64,000 nucleotides of DNA from Vallitalea sp. (GTDB lineage Bacteria; Bacillota; Clostridia; Lachnospirales; Vallitaleaceae). The stretch is from contig JAOASG010000003.1 of assembly GCA_025210235.1 (NCBI GenBank), positions 1-64,000 of the forward strand. Direction: 5' to 3'. The notes under the pieces are model-generated. The model saw nothing but the letters and a program-made list of their open reading frames with translations, made no database searches and was not told the origin of the DNA. This document shows positions 35,261-44,155 of the stretch, piece after piece (positions within the stretch are counted from its first letter, which is position 1; the number at the start of each line of letters is the position of its first letter). Both the position numbers and the translations under genes were made by a program.

Positions 35261-36198
35261 AAAAATTATATCTAGTTATACCATGTTATAATGAAGAAGC
35301 TGTATTACAAGAAACAGCCACTCAGTTATTAAATAAGTTTAACAATTTAGTTAGTGAAGGTAAAATCAACGAAGATAGCAAAATAGTCTTTGTCGATGAT
35401 GGTTCCAAAGATAAAACTTGGGAAATGATTGGGGAACTTAATAAATCAACTAAATATATTAGAGGAATAAAGCTATCTAGAAATAAAGGTCATCAAAATG
35501 CTCTACTTGCTGGTTTAATGACTGTAAAAGAAGAAGCAGATATGGTTATTTCTTTAGACGCAGATCTTCAAGATGATATAAATGCAATTGATGAAATGAT
35601 TGATAAATATTATGAGGGCTGTGATATAGTCTATGGTGTTAGAAGTCAAAGAGATAAAGATAGTTTTTTCAAGAAACATACTGCTGAAGGATTTTATAAG
35701 CTAATAGAAAAATTAGGTGTAGAAATTGTTTATAATCATGCTGATTATAGATTAATGAGCAAACGTGCGTTAGATGAATTAGAAGGATTTAGAGAAGTAA
35801 ACTTATTCTTAAGAGGTATTATACCTTTAATAGGATTTAAAACAGGAGTAGTAACATATAAAAGAAATGAGCGATTTGCTGGAGAATCTAAATATCCCCT
35901 AAAGAAAATGTTAGCTTTTGCTTTAGAAGGTATTACATCTTTTAGTATAAAACCTATTAGATTTATTACAGTAATTGGTGGGTCAATTTTTGCAATCAGT
36001 ATAGTATTTTTAATTTATTTTCTTATCCGCCATTTTAATGGATATACAGTAAAAGGTTGGACCTCAACAATTGTGTCAGTATGGGCATTAGGAGGATTTC
36101 AGCTACTAGCTATCGGAGTAATTGGAGAATATATCGGCAAGATATATCTCGAAACAAAAGATAGACCTAAATACATCATAGATCAATATATTAAATAG
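35257..36198 (+). CDS. GT2 glycosyltransferase, GtrB/DPM1-like (polyprenyl-phosphate glycosyltransferase)
   Basis: 313 residues. The GT2 core has VIPCYNEEAVL, VFVDDGSKDKTW, the catalytic metal-binding SLDADLQDD and the DYRLMSKRA motif typical of DPM1/GtrB enzymes. Two C-terminal membrane helices (FITVIGGSIFAISIVFLIYFL and AIGVIGEYIGKIYLE) anchor it. It should load a sugar from a nucleotide donor onto undecaprenyl phosphate on the inner face. It overlaps the GtrA gene by four bases and completes the cluster. Confidence 0.92.
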   Translation: MKKLYLVIPCYNEEAVLQETATQLLNKFNNLVSEGKINEDSKIVFVDDGSKDKTWEMIGELNKSTKYIRGIKLSRNKGHQNALLAGLMTVKEEADMVISLDADLQDDINAIDEMIDKYYEGCDIVYGVRSQRDKDSFFKKHTAEGFYKLIEKLGVEIVYNHADYRLMSKRALDELEGFREVNLFLRGIIPLIGFKTGVVTYKRNERFAGESKYPLKKMLAFALEGITSFSIKPIRFITVIGGSIFAISIVFLIYFLIRHFNGYTVKGWTSTIVSVWALGGFQLLAIGVIGEYIGKIYLETKDRPKYIIDQYIK

Positions 36199-36242
36199 AT
36201 TGATCCATCAAAAGATCAATTATTCGCTATTTAATGAGCCTA

Positions 36243-36352
36243 GCGTAGGTGGTATAGGATAATATGGAGCAGCGAGCCATGGACGGCGAGTTCAGCAGAT
36301 TAAACATGGACGTTTAATCTGCTGACGGAATATTATCCTATACCATCTACGC
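36243..36352. repeat. Full copy of the ATGGAC-loop inverted-repeat element (110 bp)
   Basis: The ends match as inverted repeats over 22 of 23 bases: 36243-36265 (GCGTAGGTGGTATAGGATAA...) and 36330-36352. Inside are two hairpins with the same loop: GCC-ATGGAC-GGC at about 36277-36288, and CAGCAGATTAAAC-ATGGAC-GTTTAATCTGCTG at about 36293-36324. The right 60 bp recur at 25621 and 58497. It has no coding capacity, so it would have to be mobilised in trans. Confidence 0.75.
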
Positions 36353-36375
36353 GGAATTACAGAAATATTTGAACT

Positions 36376-36672
36376 TTATTTATTATCCTTATTATGTCCT
36401 AATATTCTTCCATACATTGCTGATTTACTATCATGTCTATACTTCATTGGAAATAATTTACACATTCTGTCCATTAGTTCTGTATAAAATAATTCCTCAG
36501 AATGTTCACTACTAAATTCATTATCTTTTCGTTTGAACCAAGATATATATCTTTTTTCTTCGGATGATTTTAATTCTGTTTCAATTTCCTTAATGTCTTT
36601 GTATTGTCCAGAATTTAATATTTTTTCAATACTACTTTCTAAAGCAAAAACATCGGAATCTTTGCATTTCAT
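36376..36672 (-). CDS. 98-residue hypothetical protein
   Basis: A charged, helical, soluble protein with no signal peptide. Recognisable stretches are EKRYISWFKRKDNE in the middle and FPMKYRHDSKSAMYGRILG near the C-terminus. GAGGAG lies about 9 bases before the ATG. It is 112 bases downstream of the 222-residue gene and co-directional. I do not recognise the family. Confidence 0.6.
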   Translation of the reverse strand: MKCKDSDVFALESSIEKILNSGQYKDIKEIETELKSSEEKRYISWFKRKDNEFSSEHSEELFYTELMDRMCKLFPMKYRHDSKSAMYGRILGHNKDNK

Positions 36673-36784
36673 GACCTATCACTCCTCATAAGATTAGTTT
36701 CAAAAAAGTTACCGTTATATAAATTTATTATATTATTCCCTAATTAATTCATATTTATTACAGAGGACATTAGGTCCAATAATT

Positions 36785-37453
36785 CTATTCAAAAAAATCA
36801 GGATATCTATAATAGTATGGCTGATAGCAACATATTGGTTTATTAAAACATCTTCTTCTAAACCTCTTACATCTTCTTCCATACATTTCATTAATTAGCA
36901 TAACTTGAATAGTATTTCTTAACCATTTATTTGGTTTTCTACTATAACCACATCTCCTATTTGAAGATTCAATACTATCTTTATTAATATCTTTCGTTTC
37001 AACTGCTTCTTTAAATTCTTCAATATCAATAGTATCATCTTTTTCTACTTTTTCATATATTTTATCAGTTACCATTTCTACCATTTCTTTTTCTAAGTAG
37101 TCATCATACATATAACTACCACTGTAATCCATCTTGTCGCATTCTTCTTCAATATAATATTGCAACTTTTTACATATTTCTGGATATAAAAGTCTCATTT
37201 TCTTTTTATCCATTTCATCCATTCCATTATAATCTTCTTCTGGCATCTGTATAGGAACTTGCATATTAGGATTCATATACATATTTGGATCAAATCTCTC
37301 ATTCATATTATCTTGCATATATCCTTTATTATTATATCTGTTTTCATCATATATACTTCTCCTATATCCATAGTTACCATATCCAAAACTATCTCTATCA
37401 GCATTTGAATAACGATTATAATAAATTTGGTAAGGGTCTTTATATTTATCCAT
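36785..37453 (-). CDS. Tyr/Asn/Arg-rich hypothetical protein, possibly coat-like
   Basis: 222 residues in three parts: an N-terminal 85 rich in Tyr, Asn and Arg with irregular repeats (YYNRYSNADRDSFGYGNYGY), an acidic helical middle (YIEEECDKMDYSGSYMYDD), and a basic Cys/Tyr-rich C-terminus (RRCKRFRRRCFNKPICCYQ). The composition resembles spore coat or exosporium proteins, which is an inference only. GGAGGATT precedes the ATG. The preceding gene on this strand is ywmB. Confidence 0.65.
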   Translation of the reverse strand: MDKYKDPYQIYYNRYSNADRDSFGYGNYGYRRSIYDENRYNNKGYMQDNMNERFDPNMYMNPNMQVPIQMPEEDYNGMDEMDKKKMRLLYPEICKKLQYYIEEECDKMDYSGSYMYDDYLEKEMVEMVTDKIYEKVEKDDTIDIEEFKEAVETKDINKDSIESSNRRCGYSRKPNKWLRNTIQVMLINEMYGRRCKRFRRRCFNKPICCYQPYYYRYPDFFE

Positions 37454-37528
37454 TTAAAATCCTCCAATTTATATGTCAATATAAATATATGCATTTATAA
37501 TGGATTGGTTCTTATTTTTTTATTTAAT

Positions 37529-38281
37529 TTAATAATCAATTGTGATTACTGGAATAGCCACATATAAATATGTTATATTTTCTATTTCATTATATGTTAA
37601 CGCTAAATCCATGTTTATTTTTTCACCTTCAGTAATTACATGTTCATTGATATAATTCGAATACCCATATACACTATAAATGTCTTCTGTCTTATAGCTA
37701 TCTTTTATCTCACACTTCATTTCTTTGGTAATTTCTTTAATTATTTCATTTGCTTTAGCTTGATCAATTTTTCCTTTATGTTTACTTGTAATAGTTAGAT
37801 TATCTCTTGAATATATATTCATATTCTTATATATATCTTTTATTTTATCCCTATAATAAATTATACTATTACACCTATCCCTTAAAATAATATTTACTAT
37901 AATATAGTTTTCAACTTTCAAACTATTATTAGGTACTTTTTCAATTACTTCTACAACTTTTATATTAGTATCCGCAAGTTCTGTTTTCTTTTCAACGGTA
38001 TATACTTTTTTATTATCCTCACAAATAAAATCGGTTTTATATTCTGGATCTAATCCTAACGCAACTGCTATTTTTAAGCCTAATATTTTCATTTCTGTTT
38101 CAGACATATAGCTTTTGCTATATTCTCCCCATACATTAAGATCTGTTTCACATAAAGTAAAATCAGATTCATTAAACGTTGTTAGTAATTTTTCTTCACC
38201 ATTTATAACAGTTCTTTCTATTCTATTTGTTGCTAACAAACAACAAATAATAAGTATACCGCACAATATTTTTTTTAACAT
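37529..38281 (-). CDS. ywmB: YwmB family protein
   Basis: 250 residues. An N-terminal signal peptide (ILCGILIICCLLATNRI) is followed by a YwmB/TATT-box-like two-layer domain (LNVWGEYSKSYMSETEMK, LKIAVALGLDPEYK). YwmB-type genes are often found near the atp, murA and spoIID genes of spore-formers. The molecular function is not known. GGGGGATTTTT precedes the ATG. It lies a few genes downstream of the atp operon on the same strand. Confidence 0.72.
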   Translation of the reverse strand: MLKKILCGILIICCLLATNRIERTVINGEEKLLTTFNESDFTLCETDLNVWGEYSKSYMSETEMKILGLKIAVALGLDPEYKTDFICEDNKKVYTVEKKTELADTNIKVVEVIEKVPNNSLKVENYIIVNIILRDRCNSIIYYRDKIKDIYKNMNIYSRDNLTITSKHKGKIDQAKANEIIKEITKEMKCEIKDSYKTEDIYSVYGYSNYINEHVITEGEKINMDLALTYNEIENITYLYVAIPVITIDY

Positions 38282-38727
38282 AATAAAAATCCCCCAATCA
38301 TACCTTTTCTATTAAAAGTATGAACCCTAGGGGGATAATTTATTCACTATATATTTTTTTATAATCTATAACTTTTACTATTCAATTAAATCAAGCCCTT
38401 TCGTACAACGGAAGTTCAACTCTAATCTCAAGAAACCCATCCTGTGATGATGAGCCTGTACTGCCACCCATCTGCTCAGCTAGAATCCTTACAATAGATA
38501 GCCCTAGCCCCGTTGTTTCACCTGTCTGTGTATTATATAAACTGTATGTTAATTTAACCTTTTTGTTAAGCTTAAATTATATTCTTTACCAAATCTTTTA
38601 TTACCTTTTTAATTTTAACATACAGTTAAAATCCCCCTAGCATTAATTAATTAACACTCGGAGGATATTACTCACTATATTATAAATTTATCTATAGTGT
38701 AAATATAAAACCCAATATAATATATTC
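38282..38727. other. Interval with two hairpins and a histidine-kinase remnant
   Basis: Two similar hairpins flank the interval: one at about 38287-38335 (AATCCCCC paired with GGGGGAT), and one at about 38628-38664 (AAATCCCCCTAG paired with CTCGGAGGAT). Each is followed by a related ATTCACTATAT or ACTCACTATAT, suggesting a duplication. Between them is the kinase fragment and a CTGTATGTTAA/TTAACATACAG inverted repeat (38542-38552 and 38615-38625). No intact gene is present. Confidence 0.6.
38391..38555 (-). pseudogene. C-terminal fragment of a sensor histidine kinase
   Basis: An open minus-strand frame ending at the TGA at 38391 reads TGETTGLGLSIVRILAEQMG, which is the G2 box of a HATPase_c domain, then a short strand and FLEIRVELPLYERA at the natural C-terminus. 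The frame has no start codon and no upstream dimerisation or sensor region. It uses GGG, CCG and ACG codons and is clearly GC-richer than its surroundings, suggesting an origin elsewhere. It is a remnant, not an expressed kinase. Confidence 0.75.
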
Positions 38728-39582
38728 TTAATTTACCGTATAATGCGTTTGCAATATTCTTGATAAAATAGTCGCACACTGCTGTCTAGTAGCCTTTAAA
38801 TTAGGATTATATGGATTATAAAAGCTATCTATCTTTCTTACAATACCTGCTTTCGCAACATTTATATAATTATTATTACTCCAATGATCTTTTGTTGGTT
38901 TTATATAGCTATTAGATTGATTATGAAAAGAAAATGTTCTATCAACAATTGCTAAAACTTCTCCAATAGTTATTTCCCCAAAAGGATTACTAAGTCCATT
39001 GCCATTTCCTGCAACTACCCCTTTATTAGCTAATGTCATAATATATTTTTTACCCCAAAAATCATCTTTAACATCTTTAAATATTGATTTAGAAACTGTG
39101 TCTATCTCATATCCTGCTGTTGCTACTAACATAGCAAAAAATTCTGCTCTTTTAACTTTATTATTCGGCCTAAAAGAGTTATCATTATAACCATTTATAA
39201 ATCCTCTATCATATAAGTTAAGTATATCATATCTATTATTTAACTCTTGTGGTAAATCTGTTAATATATCTTTATCTACTTGTTGTTCCTTTAAATTAAT
39301 TCTAACTGGAAAATTAATTCCCCTTATTACTCTTTTATTAAATCCATTAGGTATATTATCACCTACACGATATGTTACTTCTAAAATATTATCCTTAGTT
39401 AAATAATAACTAGTTATTTGTATTATTTTATTATTATCATCTTTATTCCAACTAAGTGTTATTTCTCCACTATCATTTGATAATTGGTTAAAACTATAAA
39501 TAACCCTGCTTGCAGCAGATGCCATAGATGTATTAATGATAAGACTACCTATAATAATCCCAATCAATATATATTTTTTCAT
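38728..39582 (-). CDS. Exported protein with three SLH domains
   Basis: 284 residues. The signal peptide ends ASAA near residue 24. Residues 25-110 form a beta-rich domain; the rest are three S-layer-homology units starting near RYDILNLYDRGFINGYNDNSF, IFKDVKDDFWGKKYIMTLANKG and DHWSNNNYINVAKAGI. SLH domains bind pyruvylated secondary wall polymers. GGGAAGGG precedes the ATG. It is third in a leftward series after two large SLH/FN3 proteins and may be a small partner in the same surface layer. Confidence 0.88.
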   Translation of the reverse strand: MKKYILIGIIIGSLIINTSMASAASRVIYSFNQLSNDSGEITLSWNKDDNNKIIQITSYYLTKDNILEVTYRVGDNIPNGFNKRVIRGINFPVRINLKEQQVDKDILTDLPQELNNRYDILNLYDRGFINGYNDNSFRPNNKVKRAEFFAMLVATAGYEIDTVSKSIFKDVKDDFWGKKYIMTLANKGVVAGNGNGLSNPFGEITIGEVLAIVDRTFSFHNQSNSYIKPTKDHWSNNNYINVAKAGIVRKIDSFYNPYNPNLKATRQQCATILSRILQTHYTVN

Positions 39583-39623
39583 TAATATTCCCTTCCCTCG
39601 TCTATTATTTAGCTGTTAATTAC

Positions 39624-39674
39624 TCAAACTTCGCACTTCGTAAATACGTTTCAGCTTCTAAGTGCGAAGTTTGA
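39624..39674 (-). terminator. Long hairpin after the 1472-residue surface protein gene
   Basis: TCAAACTTCGCACTT (39624-39638) pairs perfectly with AAGTGCGAAGTTTGA (39660-39674), with further AT pairing outside. No strong T run follows, so it may act as an mRNA stabiliser as much as a terminator. Confidence 0.6.
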
Positions 39675-39679
39675 ATTAA

Positions 39680-42600
39680 CTATTCTATCTTAGACCATAT
39701 TTGAAACATTTCTCCATATTTCATATTATCTTTAGCTCGTATATTATCTACATTATTTAATAAACCAAGTTTCACAGCCTTTGCAATACTCTCTTTATAG
39801 GAATTATTAATATCTGAATCAGACTTCAGCTTATTCAGTAAACTATAATCATATTTTATACTTTTATCATTCATTATTTCATAAGTTCTTACAAACATAT
39901 GAATCCCAGCTTGTCTTGAAAGAGTAGAGTTATTTATTGTACCTGCTTTATTTATACCTGAATTTGTTAAATGTCGTAATGTATTTTTATCTATATGCTT
40001 TGATAAATCAATTGTTCTTTCTTTTGTAAGTATACCATACATAATATTAAGCATTTGATTTTCTGTAATGGTGTTATCTGGATTATACTTATCTAATCCC
40101 TTTATTTTATATTTCCCAGTTATTTTTTTTCTTGCATTGTCTGACCAATGTGTTGGAATAGTCGGCACTACTAAATTTTGTTGTTTTTTCTTATCCGTTA
40201 TGTATAATCCAACTACTCCTAAAGATCCCGTTGAAAAATTAACCTTTCCTGAATAAGTATTATATTCACCATCTATCTCTTGCCACTTATTATACTTTGT
40301 ATCTTTTTTAAAGGTAATTATTTCTTTGCCATATAGTTCATATCTTGGTTTTGCTTTAACATTAACATTTATTTGTTTGTCCGTATTATTTATTTCTTTT
40401 GTACCTTTTCTTGTATTTACATAAACCCCTAATTTCTGTGGTATACCCACAGGAACTAATGCATTTTCTGGCATAAGTTCTTCAATATAATAGTTGTTAA
40501 ATTGATTTATTTTTACACTTATAGATGGTGCTTCTCCATATTGCGTAACATTTTTATTAATAGTACTTTTTAATGCTTCATAAGGAATTTCCATTGTAAT
40601 ATCTCCAGCCGTTATAGCCATTGATACTTTATGGCTATCAAATGCCTCAATAATAGAGTAAGGTATTATAACTTTCCTCTTGGTAACTGGATAATCTTTA
40701 TATTTAGAGATATCTATATTATATATATAAGTGTTATGTTTAATGAGATTCATGATGAGTCTTTGATCCACATTGTTATCTGAAAGATTATTTGAACCTT
40801 TTTCATCACTTCTAAACCTATATGTTAACTCTTTATTTTCTTTATCATATACTAACTCATAATCTTTACTTGGTAATATTTCTAGTTCAGGATCAGGATT
40901 TCCATCGTACTCTGATGATGAGTACTTTGTAAGAATTCTTATTGGATTTGAGTAGGTACTTGAATCTTTTACAATTAATTGCCCTTCCTCTTTTCCAGTA
41001 ACTGTTATTCTTGTCTTCATTCTAACATAATAAAATCTATTACTAATAAGTTTATTAACTTTAACTAAAGACTTTTCCAATATCTCTACATTATCAGGCT
41101 TAATATCCCCTTCTCCTCCTGCTGACTCTATATAAATAGGATCAATAAACAAAGGATTATCTGCAACTTCCATTAAATATGAGAATTTTTTTTGTGTATT
41201 TGATTTATCATCTTTACTATCTTTATCATCTACATTCAGAATCCATTCTATAGAAATATAATCCTCAGTTACGTTCTCTTTATATTTATGTTTTTTCATA
41301 GAATCCTTTGATGCAAGACCTATTCCTTTTGGTGGTAACGGATTAGCAATATCTTTTGTCGTACCTATTGCAACATTACTCCAAGGAGATATATGATTAT
41401 TTGCTGGTTGTTTACTTCTTATCCAAAAATAATATTGAGTATTTGGAAATAAATCATCCACAGTTACCTCATAATAAGCTCCATCTGTTGGATATAACGG
41501 ATCTTTTGGATCAGATGGCAATTTGAAGTTCCAAACTTCAGCTGTATCTACATCTTCTGTTAGAGAATATCTAATTTCATAGTTAAATTTAGTGTTATAC
41601 TTCCATGTTAATGTCATAGTAGTATCTGTATAATCATTAATATATAAATTAGGAACCGTAGGATCTGGTATAACTGTAGACTCCTCTGGCTTAGTAGCTA
41701 CTATAATTGGTGTAGGATAATGCGCATGTAATATGTTACCATTCTTTAATTCTCTAAAAGGATATAACATAAACAAATATAATGTATTCGGTAATAAAGC
41801 ATCTTGTTTATAATATAAATATGTTTCATTATCTACATCTTTGGTAACATTAATATTTTGCCAACCTATGTTATTTATATTATTTTTATCATCGCTAATT
41901 AGTTTATTATAATAATCTACAAAGGTATAATTAGGATTTGATTTTTTTTGTACATTAATTTCTTTCTGAACATCCTTATATGGAATTTTATAAAATTTAT
42001 ATTTAACATCAGAAACTCCAAACTGGTCCGCTCCTAAATCTACCTTTCTACTTATTAAATCAAAATCAGCATATTTATTATTATCTATATTTTTTACATA
42101 ATTAATTAATCTAGTTTTCTCATTTTCATCCTCATATATCTTGAAATGTTCTCCTCCTTCAACATATTTTGTATATATCTTAGCAGTACCATTGTCATTA
42201 ACTACCCACACTTGATGCACCCATTGTGCAAGCTCGCTATATTTGGTAGTATCCTTTGCAATAACTTCCCACCATTTTTCTTTCCATATAATAGATATAT
42301 CTGTAGTTGTTGTATCTTTGTCTTTGACTTTTAATGGTGGTTTAACAACTGAGGGAGGTTCGAATGAATCACCATTATATCCATAATAAAGTGATACTAT
42401 AGTTGGCTCAGAAATGATTTCTTCACTACCCCACTTTTTCTTAGCAACTATTTTTATATAATATAAATTACCTGGAGTTATTTTTTGTAATTGTGTTTCA
42501 CCTTTTTCATAATAAAATCCTAAATCACATTTAAATCCAATAATTTCATCAGTTGTTTTACTTTTAATAATATTATTAGGTGTTAATTTATCATATTTTT

Positions 42601-44098
42601 TGTTATCTATTATTCTTGTTGCTCCTGCTAATGATTCTATATCTTTTGTTACGTATATATCATAATACACGTCTGTATCTGTAATATTTTGTCCATACGT
42701 TGGTGAATCTATTAATACATCTTTTCTTCTAAATGCATTCCATACAAAATTTATTGTATTATTTGATTCCATTATACTAAAAGTTCGCTTAGCCTCAAGT
42801 AAGTTACTTATGTTGTCATTATATGAATCTCCATCAACTAAATATTTTCCCTCTAATTCTGCTTTTATCTCATTTATTGGTTTTATTTTTAAATCATTTA
42901 ATATTGATTTTGTCATTAATTTTGGTACTTTAGGTTTTGTAGGTTTTACTCTTAATGCATTAGGTACAAAAGGAACTTTTTTAGATTCAGGTTTTATTGG
43001 AATTTTATTATCGTCACCTGCAACTTTATAAGTTAATTGTAATTGATATTTAACTGGTTTGCTAGGTCTTCTTACACGATAATACTCCATTGTAGCCGCA
43101 TCTTTATTAAAAATAGCAATATTGCTTGGTGAATCATTAATATACTCTACTAATTTAGCCTCAACTAATTCATATTCACTTTGATCTTGTCCTACTTTAA
43201 AACTTGCAGGTATTTTCCATTCCAATCTAACATATTCTCCATCTTCAAGTACTTTTAAGTTAATATTAGTTGAGCATGTCCAGATATAAGGATAATTGAC
43301 ATTTTTAACTATTGGGTTACCTTCAAAATATTGTGTTACAGGTTCTACCATTACTGAATATATTTGTCCTGGATATACATTTTGATCAATAGTAAAAGAA
43401 AGTCTATTTCTTTTCTTTTCAGTATCATAAAAGCTTTTGACATTTGATGATTGTCTAGTTAAGTTATTAATTTCTCCTTCTTTATTATTAATAAGCTCTT
43501 GTTTTGTTTTGTTTGAATAATCCCCTACTGCATATACAATTCTATATTCAAAGTCACTAATTCCTAGATCATCAAAAACAACATCAATACTATTATCACC
43601 TGGCTTTAATTCTACATTTAAGTCTGTAATAGCATATACTTTCTTAGGTGCACCACTTGTTGGGGCAAGAACTCGTCTATCTTCTCCACCAATATTTTCT
43701 ATATGATAATGATATGGCTCAATAAAAACTTCATATAATGATCCTGTATTTAAAATGAGTTTATCATGAACCTTAATACTTTTTTTATTAAATATATCTG
43801 TTTTGCCTTTTATCTCAATTTTTTTTGTATCATTAAATGTTCTGTTTTTGACACTTAAAAAATAACCATCTGGCGTATGATAATTTGAATCAGAAGGACT
43901 TCCTGCCCAGCTATCAGGTTCTTCCCATCCTACAGTCATTGTAGGTCGTATAATGGGATTTCCAGTTATCATATCTTGTCCAACAATATAAAATACCTCA
44001 TCTACCGTTATATTCTTAACTTGAATTTGAACATTTGCTATAATTGGTTGTACTAACATAGCTACAACAATGATTATACATATTAGTCTTTTTTTCAT
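39680..44098 (-). CDS. Very large exported FN3-repeat protein with SLH-like C-terminus
   Basis: About 1472 residues. A signal peptide (LICIIIVVAMLVQPIIA) is followed by several fibronectin-III-like modules, e.g. TTMTLTWKYNTKFNYEIRYS...LFPNTQYYFWIRSK near 830-910 and ISIIWKEKWWEV near 600. The last 170 residues contain degenerate SLH units (HWSDNARKKITGKYKIKGLD, KAVKLGLLNNVDNIRAKDN). It is probably a wall-polymer-bound surface protein. The ATG at 44098 has AGGAGGG upstream; the TTG at 44116 lies before that site. It follows the 1659-residue gene after 57 bases, a gap containing a short GTAATTGCAAAACT-type repeat. Confidence 0.82.
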   Translation of the reverse strand: MKKRLICIIIVVAMLVQPIIANVQIQVKNITVDEVFYIVGQDMITGNPIIRPTMTVGWEEPDSWAGSPSDSNYHTPDGYFLSVKNRTFNDTKKIEIKGKTDIFNKKSIKVHDKLILNTGSLYEVFIEPYHYHIENIGGEDRRVLAPTSGAPKKVYAITDLNVELKPGDNSIDVVFDDLGISDFEYRIVYAVGDYSNKTKQELINNKEGEINNLTRQSSNVKSFYDTEKKRNRLSFTIDQNVYPGQIYSVMVEPVTQYFEGNPIVKNVNYPYIWTCSTNINLKVLEDGEYVRLEWKIPASFKVGQDQSEYELVEAKLVEYINDSPSNIAIFNKDAATMEYYRVRRPSKPVKYQLQLTYKVAGDDNKIPIKPESKKVPFVPNALRVKPTKPKVPKLMTKSILNDLKIKPINEIKAELEGKYLVDGDSYNDNISNLLEAKRTFSIMESNNTINFVWNAFRRKDVLIDSPTYGQNITDTDVYYDIYVTKDIESLAGATRIIDNKKYDKLTPNNIIKSKTTDEIIGFKCDLGFYYEKGETQLQKITPGNLYYIKIVAKKKWGSEEIISEPTIVSLYYGYNGDSFEPPSVVKPPLKVKDKDTTTTDISIIWKEKWWEVIAKDTTKYSELAQWVHQVWVVNDNGTAKIYTKYVEGGEHFKIYEDENEKTRLINYVKNIDNNKYADFDLISRKVDLGADQFGVSDVKYKFYKIPYKDVQKEINVQKKSNPNYTFVDYYNKLISDDKNNINNIGWQNINVTKDVDNETYLYYKQDALLPNTLYLFMLYPFRELKNGNILHAHYPTPIIVATKPEESTVIPDPTVPNLYINDYTDTTMTLTWKYNTKFNYEIRYSLTEDVDTAEVWNFKLPSDPKDPLYPTDGAYYEVTVDDLFPNTQYYFWIRSKQPANNHISPWSNVAIGTTKDIANPLPPKGIGLASKDSMKKHKYKENVTEDYISIEWILNVDDKDSKDDKSNTQKKFSYLMEVADNPLFIDPIYIESAGGEGDIKPDNVEILEKSLVKVNKLISNRFYYVRMKTRITVTGKEEGQLIVKDSSTYSNPIRILTKYSSSEYDGNPDPELEILPSKDYELVYDKENKELTYRFRSDEKGSNNLSDNNVDQRLIMNLIKHNTYIYNIDISKYKDYPVTKRKVIIPYSIIEAFDSHKVSMAITAGDITMEIPYEALKSTINKNVTQYGEAPSISVKINQFNNYYIEELMPENALVPVGIPQKLGVYVNTRKGTKEINNTDKQINVNVKAKPRYELYGKEIITFKKDTKYNKWQEIDGEYNTYSGKVNFSTGSLGVVGLYITDKKKQQNLVVPTIPTHWSDNARKKITGKYKIKGLDKYNPDNTITENQMLNIMYGILTKERTIDLSKHIDKNTLRHLTNSGINKAGTINNSTLSRQAGIHMFVRTYEIMNDKSIKYDYSLLNKLKSDSDINNSYKESIAKAVKLGLLNNVDNIRAKDNMKYGEMFQIWSKIE

Positions 44099-44155
44099 TA
44101 ATTTCCCTCCTACCAATCAATATATTCTTTAAGGAATTGCAAAACTATATTACAA

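Noticed and set aside
38391..38555. Functional small kinase-like protein
   Set aside because: The frame has no start codon before the G2 box and lacks the rest of the ATPase fold, so it is called a remnant.
42810..43031. Rightward frames inside the large surface protein genes
   Set aside because: They are antisense shadows of AT-rich coding sequence without ribosome binding sites or homology.
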